Shown here piece by piece: positions 34,106 through 49,475 of a DNA stretch of 64,000 nucleotides; within the stretch, counting starts at the first letter, position 1; each line of letters opens with the position of its first letter. Location: the NCBI GenBank assembly GCA_943789105.1, contig CALSSW010000001.1, positions 558,001-622,000 of the forward strand, read 5' to 3'. The DNA comes from an uncultured Ulvibacter sp. (GTDB taxonomy: Bacteria; Bacteroidota; Bacteroidia; Flavobacteriales; Flavobacteriaceae). The notes under the pieces are model-generated. The model was not told where the DNA came from and did not search any database. It worked only from the letters and a program-made list of their open reading frames with translations. The translations under genes and the position numbers were made by a program.

Positions 34106-37100
34106 CCAACCAAGTATAACATTTGTGACTCGTTACCCAACGATGGTTTTGGTCTTTTTGATTTAACGACCAAAGATTTAGAGATTACTGGTGGCAACCC
34201 AGATGCGGTTGTTTCATACTATATTACTTTTGCTCAGGCTCTTGCAGGAACACCTGCTATTGTTCCTGCAAATGCATTTATTAATACGGTACAAGGTTTC
34301 CAAGTTGTATATGCAAGGGTAGATAATATAAACGCCACAGACTGTTTTAACATTGTACCCTTAGAGTTGCAGGTTAATGACGCGCCTGCTATCACAGATC
34401 CAATTACAGATTATTTTGTGTGTGATTTGGACGGTAACGGTATTGAGACTTTTGATTTAACGAGCAAGGATGATGAGATTTTAAATTCTTTGGTAGATGT
34501 TACCCTAACCTACCACGAGACTTTTGCCGATGCAGATGCTGGGTTATTTCCTATTACTCCAGCCACGAGTTATGTAAGTCCATCTGCTACTATATGGGTA
34601 CGTGCTGTAAATTATGAGGATGGTGATGTTTCTAATGATGCTTTGTGTGTTACTATAGGACAGTTTGATTTGATTTTAGGAGAGACTCCTACATTTAATG
34701 TTATTCCAGAGATTGAGGCCTGTGATGATGAGATTGCCGATGGTATTACTGAGTTTGATTTAAACAGTTACAACGCCATTATCACTGGTGGTAATCCAGA
34801 TGTTACTGTCACGTATCATGCCACCCAGGAGTTTGCCCAAGTTGGTTTTCCAGCCTTGCCTGTATTTTATACCAACACGACTAACCCTGAAGATATTTGG
34901 GTTCGCGTTAGTGATGTAAGTGGATGTTATGGTGTTTTTATGAGTTCTTTGGTAGTTGTTCCCCGTCCGGAGATATTTGAGCCCTTGCCACTTATATACT
35001 GTGATGATGACAACGATGGTTTTGGGACTTTCATATTAACCGATGCCGATGAGCAGGTAGTAGGAGGTAACCCAGCGGGTAATCTAGTTGTTAGTTACCA
35101 TGTTACATTATCTGATGCTATAAACGGGGTATTGCCTTTAGTTAGTCCTTATGATAATGAGGTTCCTTTTGATCAGATTATCTATGTTCGATTGTTTGAT
35201 ATTGCTTCGGGATGTTATAACACCACGATTCTGCATTTACTAGTAGCGGAGCGTCCAGCCATTACCGATCCACAGCCTTTGGTTGTTTGTGATACAGATG
35301 GAGATGGTATTGCTGTTTTTAATTTAACGTCTGCGGAGCCTGATATACTTCAAGGCTTAACAGGCGGTCCTTATGTTGTTTCTTACTTTACAGACATAGC
35401 CATGACCAGTGCTATTGTAAACCCTTTTAGTTTCAGCAATAGTGTGAACCCTCAGACGATATATGTAAGTGTTAGTGATACCAATAATGATTGTGAGAGT
35501 TTCACGACCTTAGAGCTACGTGTTGAGATACCGCCACTTCTTGTTAACCCAACACCACTGGAGCTTTGTGATCAGACCGATATTCTAGGTCCGGATGATG
35601 AGCTGGAGATTTTTGATTTAACCAGTAGGATTGCAGAGATTACAGGCGGAGATATAAGTGTATCTGTTAGCTTCTTTGAGAGTTTTGCAGATTTGCAAGG
35701 TAACACCAATGCTATTGCAGATCCAACAGCGTATCAAAATATAATTGGCGGTGTTGTTCAAAACCCTCAGACTATATGGATACGCGCCCAGGATGTAAAC
35801 ACCTCTTGTGTTGTAGACACAGGCGTAGTGACCTTAGATTTGATTGTAAATCCACTTCCTTCTCCAATACTACCAACACCTTTAGAGATTTGTGATATAG
35901 ACAATGATGGTTTTGGCTTATTTACCTTGACCGATAAAGATATTGAGATTATTGGCGGTGAGCCAGGAGTTATTGTTAGCTACCATGAGACCTTGAGTGA
36001 TGCTCAGAATAACATATTCCCAATAGGGAGTCCTTACCAAAATATAGTTGCTGATTTACAGTTTGTTTATGCACGTGCTACCTATGATGATGTTCCTCCT
36101 GCGTTAGGTACAGGATGCTGGCGTGTTGTCAAGCTGGAGCTTGTTGTAAACCCAACACCTATTGTACCTATAGATTTAGAGCCTATTATAGCCTGTGATC
36201 CAGATATGGATGGTTTTGAGGTGTTTGATCTCACCCAACGTGCTTCTGATATTTACGGTACACAAGATGTAAGCCAGTATGTATTAAGTTATTATGTAAG
36301 TGAGGTAGCTGCCACAGCAGGTACTCCAGCTATTGCAAGTCCAAACACTTTTACCAATACGATAACTCCACTACAAACTATTTGGATCCGTTTGGAGAAT
36401 ATAGACAGTGGCTGTTTTAAGTTGGGTAGTTTTGATATCCAGGTTGTTGATGGGCCCGAGGTTGTACAGCCCAACGCGTTTAACAAGTGTGATGATTTAG
36501 GAGAGCCCTTTGATGGTATTACGACCTTTGATTTAACAACTCAGGATGCTATCATTACAGGTGGCGCCGCTTCTATAGGAGTACAGTATTATGAGACCCT
36601 TGCCAACGCGCAGGGCGATATTGATGCTATCAACCCTGCCACGGCGTATGTAAACCAGGTAAACTTGCAAACGATTTATGTTCGTGTTACCGATGGTAAT
36701 AGTTTATGTGTAGATACCAGTGTTACCCTTACCCTAAGAGTATTGCCAAACCCTGCTCCAGAACAGCCAGATCCTATTGCGCTTTGTGATACAGATGGTG
36801 ATGGGCAGCAGGTGTTTGATTTAACTATCAGAGCTGCACAGATATTAGATGGCGAGACCTATGATTTATTATACTACGAGACAGAGCTATTAGCTATAGA
36901 TGGCGCGCCAGGCACAGAGATTTTAGATCCTACGGCGTATACCAATACGAGTAATCCTCAGGATATTTACATACGTGTTACCAACCCTGGCTCAGATGCT
37001 TTGTGTTTTGAGATTGTTGTTTTAACGATATCTGTAAACACGCTTCCAGATGATGGCATTTTATTGGATGATTATGAGATCTGTGAGCTTCCTTTTGATG

Positions 37101-38405
37101 GTAGTCTCTATTTTTGATTTAACGACAAAGATTCCAGAGATATTGTTGGGTCAAGACATGGTTAACAACGTGGTTAGTTTTTATGTCACCCCGGCAGATG
37201 CTACAGCAGGTGTAAATCCTATTCCAATACCTACCACGTACCAAAACATCACTAATCCTCAGGCTATTTATGTAGGTATTACTAATACGGCTACGGGCTG
37301 TTATGTAGGCGGTGTTCAGTTTTTCAACATAGAGGTTAAGCCAGGAGTTACTGCTACCGCTCCAGCACTTCCGTATACTTTGTGTGACATCGAAGGGGAG
37401 AACGATGGTTTTACAAGTTTTGATTTAACCCTTCAGAGTTTATTGGATGAGATTTTAAATGGTCAAGATCCATTAGATTACCTATTGACCTTCCACCAGA
37501 CGCTAGCCAATGCAATGGACGCAGAGAATCCTTTGGGAGCTAGTTATACCAATATTATCAATCCTCAGATTATTTATGCAAGGGTAGAGAACGCGGCCTC
37601 TGGCTGTTATGATGTTGTAGAGGTTATCTTAAAGGTAAATCAATTACCAGTAATTACCCTAGCGAATAGTTATAGGTTGTGTGTAGATCAAAATGGATTA
37701 CCTATTGCCTCTGAAGAGGGAGCGGCATCACCTCCAGTTATAGATACGGGATTAGATGCTACCTTGTATAGTTTTGAGTGGAGTATAGATGGTGTTGTTC
37801 AAGTAGGAGAGACGGGCGCTAGTATTATAGCCACAACGGGCGGGGTGTATCAAGTTACTATTACCCAATTATCAAGTGGTTGCCAGACCGTGGTCAGTAG
37901 TACAGTAACGGTATCACAGGCTCCGGTTGAGTGGAGTTTTAATTTAACCAACGGGGCTTTTGCAGATAATCACACCGTAGAGATATTGGCCCAGGGTCTT
38001 GGTGAGTATGTGTATCGCATAGATGACGGACCCTTCCAGGAGAGTAATGTGTTTAGTAATGTAGCCCCAGGGGTGCATACAATAACGATTAAGGATGCCA
38101 ATGGTTGTGGCCAGGTTAGCTTTGATATAGGTGTTGTGGATTATCCAAATTACTTTACACCCAATAATGATGGGTATCACGATACTTGGAATATAATAGG
38201 CATCGCAGATTTCGATGCTACGGCAAATATTTATATATTTGATCGTTATGGGAAACTGTTAAAGCAAATTAGTCCATTAAGCACAGGATGGGATGGAACC
38301 TATAACGGTACTGCATTACCATCGAGTGATTACTGGTTTAGAGTGGAGTACACAGATCAAGGAATACAGAAAGAGATTAGAGGGCATTTCAGTTTGAAGA
38401 GATAA
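34106..38405 (+). repeat. 4.3-kb tail repeat, copy in gene B
   Basis: Colinear with 21211-25509 with an offset of 12895, changing to 12896 after the inserted G at 37104. A short stretch (about 34830-34960) has substitutions that agree in part with gene C, which suggests patchy conversion between copies. Confidence 0.9.
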
Positions 38406-38496
38406 TACATATCTGTGTTTTTCAATCTACTATTAATCTAACAAAAGAATGAAAAGCTTAAAATTTTTGTATTTTGCGTGCAAAAGTTTATTTTAC

Positions 38497-41400
38497 ATGA
38501 AAAACCTTTTATTTTCAATTTTTTTTTGGCTTTTACCATTTTCTTTAATCGCCCAAGAACCCATAGAGTTGTTCCAACAATTTAATGGACAGTATGATTT
38601 TACGGCTTTCGGAAATACACTAAATTTAGCCGAAAATGGAGGTGGAGCAGGTTGTGATATCTTAACTGAAAGTGCTGCAGATTTAAACCTTCTGCCAGGG
38701 CAAAATATTCTTGCTGCGCTTTTATATTGGGCCGGATCAGGTACTGGAGATTTTGAGGTACAGCTATCTAGGGGTTTAAATACGACAGCTGTTACTTCTT
38801 CAAGAAATTTCGCTTTAGATTTTCAAGGAAGACTATTCTTTGGTGCATATGCAGATGTTACAAGTTTTGTTCAAAATGCAGGACAAGGAAATTACACACT
38901 TTCTAATTTAGACCTGCAAGCTGTCATACAAGGCGAATATTGCCAAACAGGTACAAATTTTGGAGGTTGGTCTATTGTTGTCATTTATGAAGACTTAACA
39001 CTTCCGCTGAATCAAATATCTGTTTTTGATGGTTTTGATTATGTAGCAAATTCAAACCCACAAATTAATTTCACATTAGATAATCTTGATATTGCAAGTT
39101 CAGATTTTGCTAAAATTGGTTTTCTAGCTTGGGAAGGTGATGTAGGAATTGCTAATAATGAAACATTGCGTATCAATGGAACCATTATGAATAACGCATT
39201 AAATCCTGGTAATAATGCATTTAATGGTACCAATTCATATACTAATTCTTCAGATTTATATAACATGGATTTGGATTTTTATGATGTAGATGGTGTTGTT
39301 GCTCCCGGTGATACAGATGTTGATATTCAATTAACTTCTAGCCAAGATTTGGTTATTGTTCATAATGTAGTCACAAGTGTTAATTCTGAATTACCTGATG
39401 CAACAATTGTTATCGACCAAATTGGTATTTTATGTGATAATGGTGAACTTGAGGTTGATTATACTGTATTTAATGTAAATGCCACAGAGCCACTTGCTGC
39501 AGGTATTCCAATTGCTTTTTATGCAGATGGTTTGTTAGTAGGGCAGTCAATAACACTTACTGAGATTCCAATTGATGGCTTTGAGAGTGGCAGTGTTGTT
39601 GTAAATATACCCTTAGGGACAATACCTGACCCGTTTACGCTAACCGCTGTTGTAGATGATGATGGAACCGGAACAGGTATTTTAAGCGAGAACAATGAAG
39701 ATAATAATGAATTTGATGTCATTGTACAACTTTCTGAAATAAGTATAGACCTTGGAGAAGATATTACTATTGCAAATGGAACTGCTCCATGTGATGGGTC
39801 AACTGCCACTATACAGACCGTTATTGTTTCTGGTACTTCCTACCAATGGTTTGTTTTTGATACAGTAACAGGTACTTTTGTTGTTATTGTTGGTGAAACA
39901 GGACCGGTGCTAACTGTTAACACTCCAGGTGAATACCGTCTGGAGGTTGTTACCTCTTCCGGTTGTATTGCTTCAGACCAAATAATCGTAGAATTTTTTC
40001 CATTGCCAGAGCCTGGTGTTCCAGATGCCTTAACTATTTGTGATGATGATAATGATGGGGTTGCCTTATTTACCCTTACAGATGCGAATACACAAATTAT
40101 TGATGGCGCAGCTGGTGTATTTGTTCAATATTACGAAACACAAGCAGCCGCAAATACAGGAGATATAACTACTGCATTAGTTTCTCCTTATCAAAATACT
40201 TCTAATCCTCAAATTGTTTTTGCTCGTCTTGAAAATATAGCTGAAGGTTGTTTTGATACCGTTGCCCTTGAGCTTATTGTTTTTGACACTCCTGTTTTTA
40301 ATGATCCTATTCCAGATTTTGTACTGTGTGATGAAGATGCAGATGGATTTACAATTTTTGATTTATCAAGTTGGGATGCTCAAGTAACAGCAACTCCTGC
40401 AGTGCTTGGAATAACATATTATGAAACTCTTGGTGATGCCCAAGCCAACACCAATGAAATTGCTCCTGCCAACGCATATACCAATACAAGTTCTCCACAA
40501 ATTATATTTGTTCGTCTAGAAAATACAGATGGCTGCTCTGCTATAAGTGAGTTTAACTTAATTGTAAATCCACTACCTATTTACAACACACCTTCTATAA
40601 CTCCACTTTGTGATTATGATGGTGTTTTGGATGAGAGTACTGAGTTTGATTTAAGTGAGGTTACTACTATTACCACTGGTGATGATCCTGGATTTGTTGT
40701 TAGTTATCATGAGAGCCAAATAGAGGCAGAGGCTGGCACTCCAGCATTACCGCTGTTATATACTAATACTTCAAATCCTCAAACTATTTGGACGCGTATT
40801 GCAGACGCAGTAACAGGGTGCTTTATTATAGACAGCTTTACCTTAACTGTTTTAGATACTCCATTTGCAAACGTTCCTGTTTCTTTAAAGGAATGTGATA
40901 CAGATACAGATGGTATTGACGAATTTGATTTAACCCAGGCCAATGCAGATATTATAGGTGGCCAGACCGATGTTTTTGTAAATTACTATCTTACTTTGGC
41001 TTTGGCCGAGGCTGGAGATCCTGCCACGGCGCTTGCCTCTCCTTATACAAATATCACAAGTCCTCAAACAGTGTATGGAAGAATAGAGAAAACCTTTACG
41101 GGCTGTTTTGATATCACAGAGTTGGAGCTGATTGTTATACTAGCGCAGCCATTGCCTACCTATGAGCTTTGTGATGATGATGTTGCAGACGGTATTACTG
41201 TTTTTGATCTTACGCAGTGGGATTTTCAAATAGCAGCAGATCCCACAGGATTAGTTATTACCTATCACGAGACAGCTGCTGCAGCTTCTGCCGGTATTCC
41301 ATTTATAGATCCTGCCGAGACCTACACCAATTTATCTAATCCTCAAGGCATGTTTGTGAGGGTTGTTAATACAGATGGTTGTGTTACTATAGGTACTTTT

Positions 41401-44400
41401 GATTTATTTGTAAACCCACTTCCTATTTTTAATGTACCCACGTTATTTGAGCTTTGTGATGATGCTGTTGCAGATGGTTTTACGGAGTTTGATTTATCAT
41501 TAAAAGATTTAGAAATTACAGGTGGTGATCCTAATTTAGGAGTGACTTATTACCTAACTCCTGAAGATGCTGATGCTGGTACTCCTGTACTGGTTTTACC
41601 TTATACAAACACGAGTAATCCTCAAACGGTATACCCTAGAATAAGTAATTTAACTACAGGTTGTTTTGATACTACCACCTTGGATTTATTTGTAAATCCG
41701 TTGCCTACCCCTTTTCCTCCAGTAGCTTTAGAGCGTTGTGATAACAACGCAGATGATGTTGCTCTTTTTGATTTAACCTTGGCTGATGCAGATATTATAG
41801 GAGATCAAACAGGTGTTTTTGTAAATTACTATGAATCACTAGCTGACGCTCAAGTTGGCGATCCTGCTACAGCCTTACTATCTCCTTATGCAAATATTAG
41901 TAATCCTCAGATAGTATTTGCTCGTATAGAGATTGCTGTTACCGGTTGTTTTGATGTTACAGAGCTTGAACTCATTGTACTGCCAGCCACAGATATTGGT
42001 GCTTTTGGCACCTATGAGCTTTGTGATGACCCTATCGCTGATGAGTCTACTACCTTTGATTTAACCACCTATGATACTATTGTAGTTGCAGACCCAACAG
42101 GATTAACCATTACCTATCATGAAACTGCATTAGATGCTGCGGTAGGAGTGGGAGCTATACTTCCTGCAGATGCATATAATAACATCACCAACCCCCAGAC
42201 TATTTTTGTTAGGATAGAGGATATTGATGAGTGTGTGGAGCAAGGAACCTTCGAGCTTTTTGTAATTCCACGTCCCCTGTTTGATGTTCCTACCCCATAT
42301 GCTTTATGTGAAGATGACATTGCCGATGGTTTTACCCAGTTTGATTTAACGTTTAACGACGCTGCTATTTTAGGTGGTAATCCAGATTATTCATTACGTG
42401 GTTATTACTTTAGTGCTGCTTTAGCCGAAGCAGGAGGACTGCCTTTACCAGATATTTACACCAACATTACCAACCCACAAATAATTTTTGTGAGGGTAGA
42501 TGATGCTAGTACTGGTTGTTATGGCGTACAACCTTTAGAGCTTCAAGTGATTGCTCCAGATGCAATTACACCAACTACGTATAACATTTGTGACTCGTTA
42601 CCCAACGATGGCTTTGCTACCTTTGATTTAACGACCAAAGATGTGGAGATTACCGGTGGTAATCCAAATTATTTTGTGACTTATTTTGAAACTCTTGCAG
42701 ATGCTCAAGGCGTTATTAATCCAATTGTAACACCAACGGCTTACGATAATACGGTACAAGGTTTTCAAATTATTTATGCCCGTGTGGTAGATGTTTTATT
42801 CCCTGATTGTTCTAGTATCGTCGCCTTAGAGTTGCAGGTTAATGACGCGCCTGCTATCACAGATCCAATTACAGATTATTTTGTGTGTGATTTGGATGGT
42901 GATGGTATTGCCACTTTTGATTTAACGAGTAAGGATGATGAGATTTTAAATTCTTTGGTAGATGTTACCCTGACCTACCATGAGAGTTTTGCAGATGCAG
43001 AAGCAGGATTATTTCCTATTACCCCTGCTACGGCGTATGTAAGTCCCTCAGCTACTATTTGGGTACGCGCTGTAAATTATGAGGATGGTGATATTTCTAA
43101 TGCTGCTTTGTGTGTTACCATTGGTGAGTTTGATTTGATTTTAGGTGAGGTCCCTGCTTTTAATGTTATTCCAGAGATTGAGGCTTGTGATGATGAGATT
43201 GCAGATGGTATTACGGAGTTTGATTTAAACAGTTACAATACGATTATCACGGGTGGTAATCCAGATGTTACTGTTACCTATCATGCTACCCAGGAGTTTG
43301 CTGAGATTGGATTTCCTGCCTTGCCTGTTTTTTATACCAACACGACCAACCCTGAAGATGTTTGGGTACGTGTTAGTGATGTAAGTGGATGTTATGGTGT
43401 ATTTATGAGTTCTTTGGTTGTGGTTCCCCGTCCTGAGATATTTGAGCCTTTGCCACTTATTTACTGTGATGATGACAATGATGGTTTTGGGACTTTTATA
43501 CTAACCGATGCCGATGAGCAGGTAGTAGGAGGTAACCCAGCGGGTAATCTAGTTGTTAGCTACCATGTTACGTTATCAGATGCTATCAACGGTGTGTTAC
43601 CTTTGGTGAGTCCTTATGACAATGAGGTTCCTTTTGATCAGATCATTTATGTTCGTTTGTTTGATATAGCTTCGGGCTGTTACAATACGACGATACTTCA
43701 TTTACTAGTTGAGGAGCGTCCTGCTATTACCGATCCCCAGCCTTTGGTTGTTTGTGATACCGACGGTGATGGCATTGCTGTTTTTAATTTAACGTCTGCC
43801 GAGCCAGACATACTACAAGGTCTAACGGGTGGTCCTTATGTTATTTCTTACTATACGGATGTAGCCCTTACCAGTGCTATTGTCAACCCTTTTAGTTTTA
43901 GTAACAGTGTGAACCCCCAAACGATTTATGTTAGTGTTAGTGATACCAATAATGATTGTGAGAGTTTCACTACCTTAGAGTTGCGTGTTGAGATTCCACC
44001 ACTTTTAGTGAACCCAACCCCACTTGAGCTTTGCGACCAGACGGATATTCTAGGTCCTGATGATGAGCTAGAGATTTTTGATTTAACCAGTAGGATTGCA
44101 GAGATCACCTCAGATGATATCAGTGTATCAGTTAGTTTCTTTGAGAGTTTTGCAGATTTACAAACCAATACCAATGCTATTGCAGATCCAACAGCGTATC
44201 AAAATATAATTGGTGGTATTGTTCAAAACCCTCAGACGATATGGATACGCGCCGAGGATGTAAACACTTCTTGTGTTGTAGATACGGGTGTTGTTACCTT
44301 AGATTTAATCGTAAACCCACTTCCTTCCCCTGTAGCACCAACGCCACTTGAGATTTGTGATATAGACAACGATGGATTTGGCGAGTTTACCTTGACCGAC

Positions 44401-46868
44401 AAGGATATTGAGATTATAGGAGGTGAGCCTGGAGTTGTAGTTAGCTACCATGAGACGCTCAGTGATGCAGAGAATAACATATTCCCAATTAGTAGTCCTT
44501 ACCAGAACATAGCTGCTGATTTACAGGTTATTTATGTACGTGCTACCTATGATGATATTCCCCCTGCTATTGGCACAGGATGTTGGCGTGTTTTGGAGCT
44601 AGAACTTATTGTAAACCCAACACCTATAGTTCCTATAGATTTAGAACCTATTATAGCCTGTGATGCAGACATGGACGGCTTTGAGGTCTTTGATCTCACC
44701 CAACGCGCAGCTACGATTTACGGTACCCAGGATGTTACTCAGTACGTCTTAGTTATTATATAAGTGAGTTAGACGCCGCAGCTGGTACTCCTGCCATTGC
44801 CAGTCCAAGCACGTTTACCAATACGATAACTCCTGATCAGACCATTTGGGTTCGTTTGGAGGATATAGACAGTGGTTGTTTTAAGTTGGGTAGTTTTGAT
44901 ATCCAGGTTGTAGACGGTCCCGAGGTTTTCCAGCCCAATGCGTTTAATAAGTGTGATGATTTAGGAGAGCCCTTTGATGGGATTACCACCTTTGATTTAA
45001 CGACCCAGGATGCTATTATTACAGGTGGCGCTGCTTCTATTGGCGTACAGTATTATGAGACCCTTGCCAATGCCCAAGGCGATATTGATGCCATCAACCC
45101 TGCCACGGCGTATGTAAACCAGACAAACTTGCAAACGATTTATGTACGAGTTACCGATGGTAATAGTCTGTGTGTAGATACCAGTATCACCCTTACCCTA
45201 AGAGTATTACCAAACCCTGCTCCAGAACAGCCAGATCCTATTGCGCTTTGTGATACAGATGGTGATGGGCAAGAGGTTTTTGATTTAACCATTAGAGCGG
45301 CCCAGATATTGGATGGTGAGAGCTATGATTTATTATACTATGAGACAGAGCTGTTGGCCATAGAAGGCGCAGCGGGTACTCAGATAGCAGATCCCACGGC
45401 GTATACCAATACGAGTAATCCTCAGGATATTTACATACGTGTTACCAACCCTGGTTCAGATGCTTTGTGTTTTGAGATTGTTGTTTTAACCATATCTGTA
45501 AACACGCTTCCAGATGATGGTGCTTTATTGGATGATTATGAGATCTGTGAGCTTCCATTTGATGGGGTCTCTATTTTTGATTTAACGACCAAGATTCCAG
45601 AGATATTAGTGGGTCAAGACATGGTTAACAATGTGGTTAGTTTTTATGAAGCTCCGGCAGATGCTACAGCAGGAGTGAACCCTATTGCAATACCTACCAC
45701 GTACCAAAACACTAGTAATCCTCAGCCTATTTATGTAGGTATTACCAATACGGCTACGGGCTGTTATGTAGGTGGTGTTCAGTTTTTCAACATAGAGGTA
45801 AAGCCAGGCGCTACTGCTACCGCTCCAGCACTTCCATATACTTTGTGTGATACCCAAGGTGATAATGACGGTTTTACGGAGTTTGATTTAACCCTTGATA
45901 GTTTATTGTCTGAGATTTTAAATGGTCAAGATCCTTTAGATTATTTAGTTAGTTTTTATGAGACCCTATCCAATGCTATGGATGCATCGAATCCATTAGG
46001 AGGTAGTTATACCAATATAATAAACCCTCAGGTTATTTATGCGAGGGTTGAGAACGGATCTTCTGGTTGTTATGATGTTGTAGAAGTTATCTTAAAGGTA
46101 AATCAATTACCAGTAATTACTTTAGATGAGAGTTATAGACTATGTGTGGATCAAAATGGATTACCTATAGCCTCAGAAGAGGGCGCGTTGTCACCTCCGG
46201 TTATAGATACGGGTTTAGATGCTACCCTGTATAGTTTTGAGTGGCGTATCGATGGCGTTGTACAAGTAGGGGAGACGGGCGCTAGTATTATAGCCACAAC
46301 GGGCGGTGTGTACCAAGTTAGCATTACACAACTTGCCAGTGGCTGCCAGAGGGAAGTGAGTACAACGGTAACAGTCTCACAGGCCCCTGTTGAGTGGAGT
46401 TTTAACTTGACCAACGGCGCCTTTGCAGATAACCACACGGTAGAGATATTGGCTCAGGGTCTTGGGGAGTATGTGTATAGCATAGATGGCGGGCTGTTCC
46501 AGGAGAGCAATGTGTTTACTAATGTTTCTCCAGGGGTCCATACCATAACGATAAAGGATGCCAATGGTTGTGGCCAGGTTAGCTTTGATATTGGAGTAGT
46601 GGATTACCCTAATTACTTTACACCAAATAACGATGGATACCACGATACTTGGAATATTATAGGCATTGCAGCGTTCGATCCAGGGGCAAATATTTATATA
46701 TTTGACCGCTATGGAAAGCTACTCAAGCAAATCAGTCCTCTCACCCCAGGATGGGATGGGACGTATAACGGTAATGCCTTACCATCGAGTGATTACTGGT
46801 TTAGGGTAGAGTACACAGAACAAGGGGTACAAAAAGAAATTAAAGGACATTTTAGCTTAAAGAGATAG
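38497..46868 (+). pseudogene. giant surface protein C, one frameshift (T9SS type B)
   Basis: Start set at the ATG at 38497, giving a signal peptide ending SLIAQ. An in-frame ATG at 38449 would add 16 residues that hide it. The head (about 20-320) is of a different kind from A and B ('GCDILTESAADLNLLPG', 'FGGWSIVVIYEDL'). It is followed by a CARDB-like domain (about 325-425) and an Ig-like module. Then come 21 CD repeats, the SprB-like module and the sorting domain. One A is missing at 44751 relative to A, B and D, giving a stop at 44761-44763. The frame then stays open to 46868. Restored length is 2790 residues. The last 12 repeats and the tail are a diverged but gap-free copy of the tail repeat. 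Confidence 0.85.
42580..46868 (+). repeat. diverged tail repeat, copy in gene C
   Basis: Colinear with gene A from 'ATAACATTTGTGACTCGTTA' to the end, with constant offset 21360 and then 21359 after the lost base at 44751. Many silent and a few coding differences are spread along it, in contrast to the near identity among A, B and D. Confidence 0.85.
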
Positions 46869-48629
46869 TAAATTGTAATGCTTTCTTTTTCCATTATTTA
46901 TCTAACAAAAGAGATATAAAACAATGTTAAAATATTTTGAGTTTCCAGTAATCAGTAAATTTTAGGTTACATTATCTGATTATGAAAAAAATATTTTTTA
47001 TTCTTTTTACATTTTATTCTTTTCTGGTTACAGGCCAAATAGTGGTAGATGAAACTTTAACTCCCCAACAACTTGTAGAAGATGTCCTTATTAATAGTCC
47101 TTGTGCAGAGGTAAGTAATATCAGTCAACAAACAGGAACCGATTTTGGAAGGGATAATGGGATTGCTTTTTTTGATGCCAATGGTTCTGATTTTCCCTTT
47201 GATGATGGCATTGTTTTAATATCAGGTGATGTGAGTTTGGTTCCTGGCCCCAATACTTCTGTTATTAGTAGTGGTGACTTTGGCTGGCCTGGTGATGCAG
47301 ATTTAGAAGCAAACACTACTGCCACCAATACCAATAACGCGTCATCCATTCAATTCAATTTTGTTCCTCAAATAGATCAGATTAATTTTGATTTTATCTT
47401 TGCCTCTGAAGAGTACAATAGAGGCTTTGAATGTTCTTTTTCTGACGCTTTTGCATTTATACTAACAGACCAAATAACTGGTGTTGTTCAAAATCTTGCT
47501 GTAATTCCAGAAACTACAACTCCTATAGAAGTTACAAATGTTAGATATGGAATTCCTGGGCAGTGTGATGATATAAATACGGAATTTTTTCAACAATATA
47601 ATTTTGATGTTCCTGGTCTGCCTTCTGTTGATGCGCAAGATGCTGCGATTAATTTAAATGGCCAAACAGTTGCTTTGACAGCCATAGGGAATGTTGTAGT
47701 CGGAAATCCATATACTATTAAGCTAGTTATTGCAGATCAAGGGGATTCTCAATTTGATGCCGCGGTTTTTATCGAAGGGGGATCTTTTAACCTTGATGTT
47801 GATCTTGGTGATGATCTTACCTTAGAAAACAGAAATGCACCTTGCGAAGGTCAAACCATTGAAATCGGGACACCTCCTTTTCCTGCTGCTATATACCAAT
47901 GGTTTATTTTTGATGACGTATCAGGAACCTTTATAGAAATACCTGGTGAAGTTGGACCAACTCTTACCATTGATACACCGGGTGTCTATCTTATTGAGGT
48001 AGAGGTTTCTCCTGGTTGTTTTGTTTCAGATGAAATAATTGTAGAATTTGTTCCTGCATTAGTTCCAGGAGTCCCAGATGCGCTAAGTTTTTGTGATGAT
48101 AACAGCGATGGTATAGGTCTGTTTATCCTTACCGATGCAGATGCTCAAATTATTGCAGATAATAACAATGTTGTTGTAAGCTACCATCAAACAATTTTTG
48201 CAGCCAACGCAGGTACTGCAGATTTATCTTCACCTTACACAAATATCTCTAATCCTCAAATTGTTTTTGCTCGTCTAGAATATGAATCCTTTGATTGTTT
48301 CGAGGTTGTTCCCCTAGAACTCATTGTTTTTGAAAATCCTGTTTTTACAGATCCTATTCCAGATTTTGTGTTGTGTGATGATGATGCAGATGGGGCTACT
48401 GTTTTTGATTTAACCTCTTGGGATACTCAGGTAACACCTACCCCTGCAGGGCTCATAATAACATATTATGAAAACCTTGTTGATGCCCAGGGCAACATTA
48501 ATGAAATTTCTCCAGCCAACGCTTATACAAACACTACTACCCCACAAGTTATATTTGTTCGTTTAGAAAACCAAGATGGTTGCTCTGCTATAAGTCAGTT
48601 CAATTTAATTGTAAACCCCCTTCCTACAT

Positions 48630-49239
48630 ACACTCCACCTCAGGATCTTTCTCTTTGTGATTATGATGGTACTTTAGATCAGAGCACAGAGTTTGATTTA
48701 AGTTTGGTAACTACAGTTACCACTGGTGATGATCCTGGATTTGTTGTTAGTTATCATGAGAGTCTTTTAGAAGCAGAGGCTGGCACTCCAATAGTACCAC
48801 TTTTGTATACCAATACGTCTAATCCTCAAACTATTTGGACACGTATTGCCGATGTGGTAACTGGATGTTTTATCATAGATACTTTTACCTTAACGGTTTT
48901 GGACACTCCTTTTGCAAATACTCCAACCTCATTAAAGGAATGTGATACCGATACCGATGGTATTGATGAGTTTGATTTAACCCAGGCCGATGCAGATATT
49001 ATAGGCGGTCAGAGTGATGTATTTGTAAATTACTACCTTACTTTGGCAGATGCACAGGTAGGAGATCCTGCCACTGCTCTTGCCTCTCCTTATACTAATA
49101 TCACGAGTCCTCAAACGGTGTATGGAAGGATAGAGAAAACCTTAACTGGTTGTTTTGATATTACAGAATTGGAGCTGATTGTTATCCTAGCTCAGCCATT
49201 GCCTACCTATGAGCTTTGTGATGATGATGTGGCGGATGG
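48630..49239 (+). repeat. internal duplication in gene D, first copy
   Basis: Matches 49476-50085 at an offset of 846 bases (282 codons, three CD repeats) with very few differences. These cluster at the left end (about 48666-48690), where the second copy instead agrees with gene C. Confidence 0.85.
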
Positions 49240-49475
49240 CCTTACCGTTTTTGATTTATCTAGCTATGACACTGTTGTAGTTGCAGATCCTACAGGATTA
49301 ACAATCACTTATCATGAGACTGAAATTTCCGCCTCAGCTGGTGTTCCTTTTATAGATCCAGCCAATACGTATACTAATGTATCTAATCCTCAAGGCATGT
49401 TTGTGAGGGTTGTTAATGATGATGGTTGTGTTACCATAGGTACTTTTGATTTGGTGGTTTTACCCCTTCCTGTAT

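Larger units (their letters stand above)
25573..38405 (+). pseudogene. giant surface protein B, frameshifted at two sites (T9SS type B)
   Basis: Signal peptide (about 1-22) and a head paralogous to that of A ('APGCPNVDAGLDVNIDC'). Then 14 composite 180-residue units, then the same twelve-repeat tail and sorting domain as A. Two +1 indels break the frame. The first is at 33577-33581 in the last 540-bp unit (CTTCAGACTTG became CTTAAGAACTTG), with a stop at 33595-33597. The second is an extra G at 37104, with a stop at 37115-37117. Open segments are 25573-33597, up to 37117, and on to 38405. With both corrected the product would be 4276 residues. No other damage is seen in the 4.8 kb after the first break, so the breaks are recent or are sequence errors. 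Confidence 0.85.
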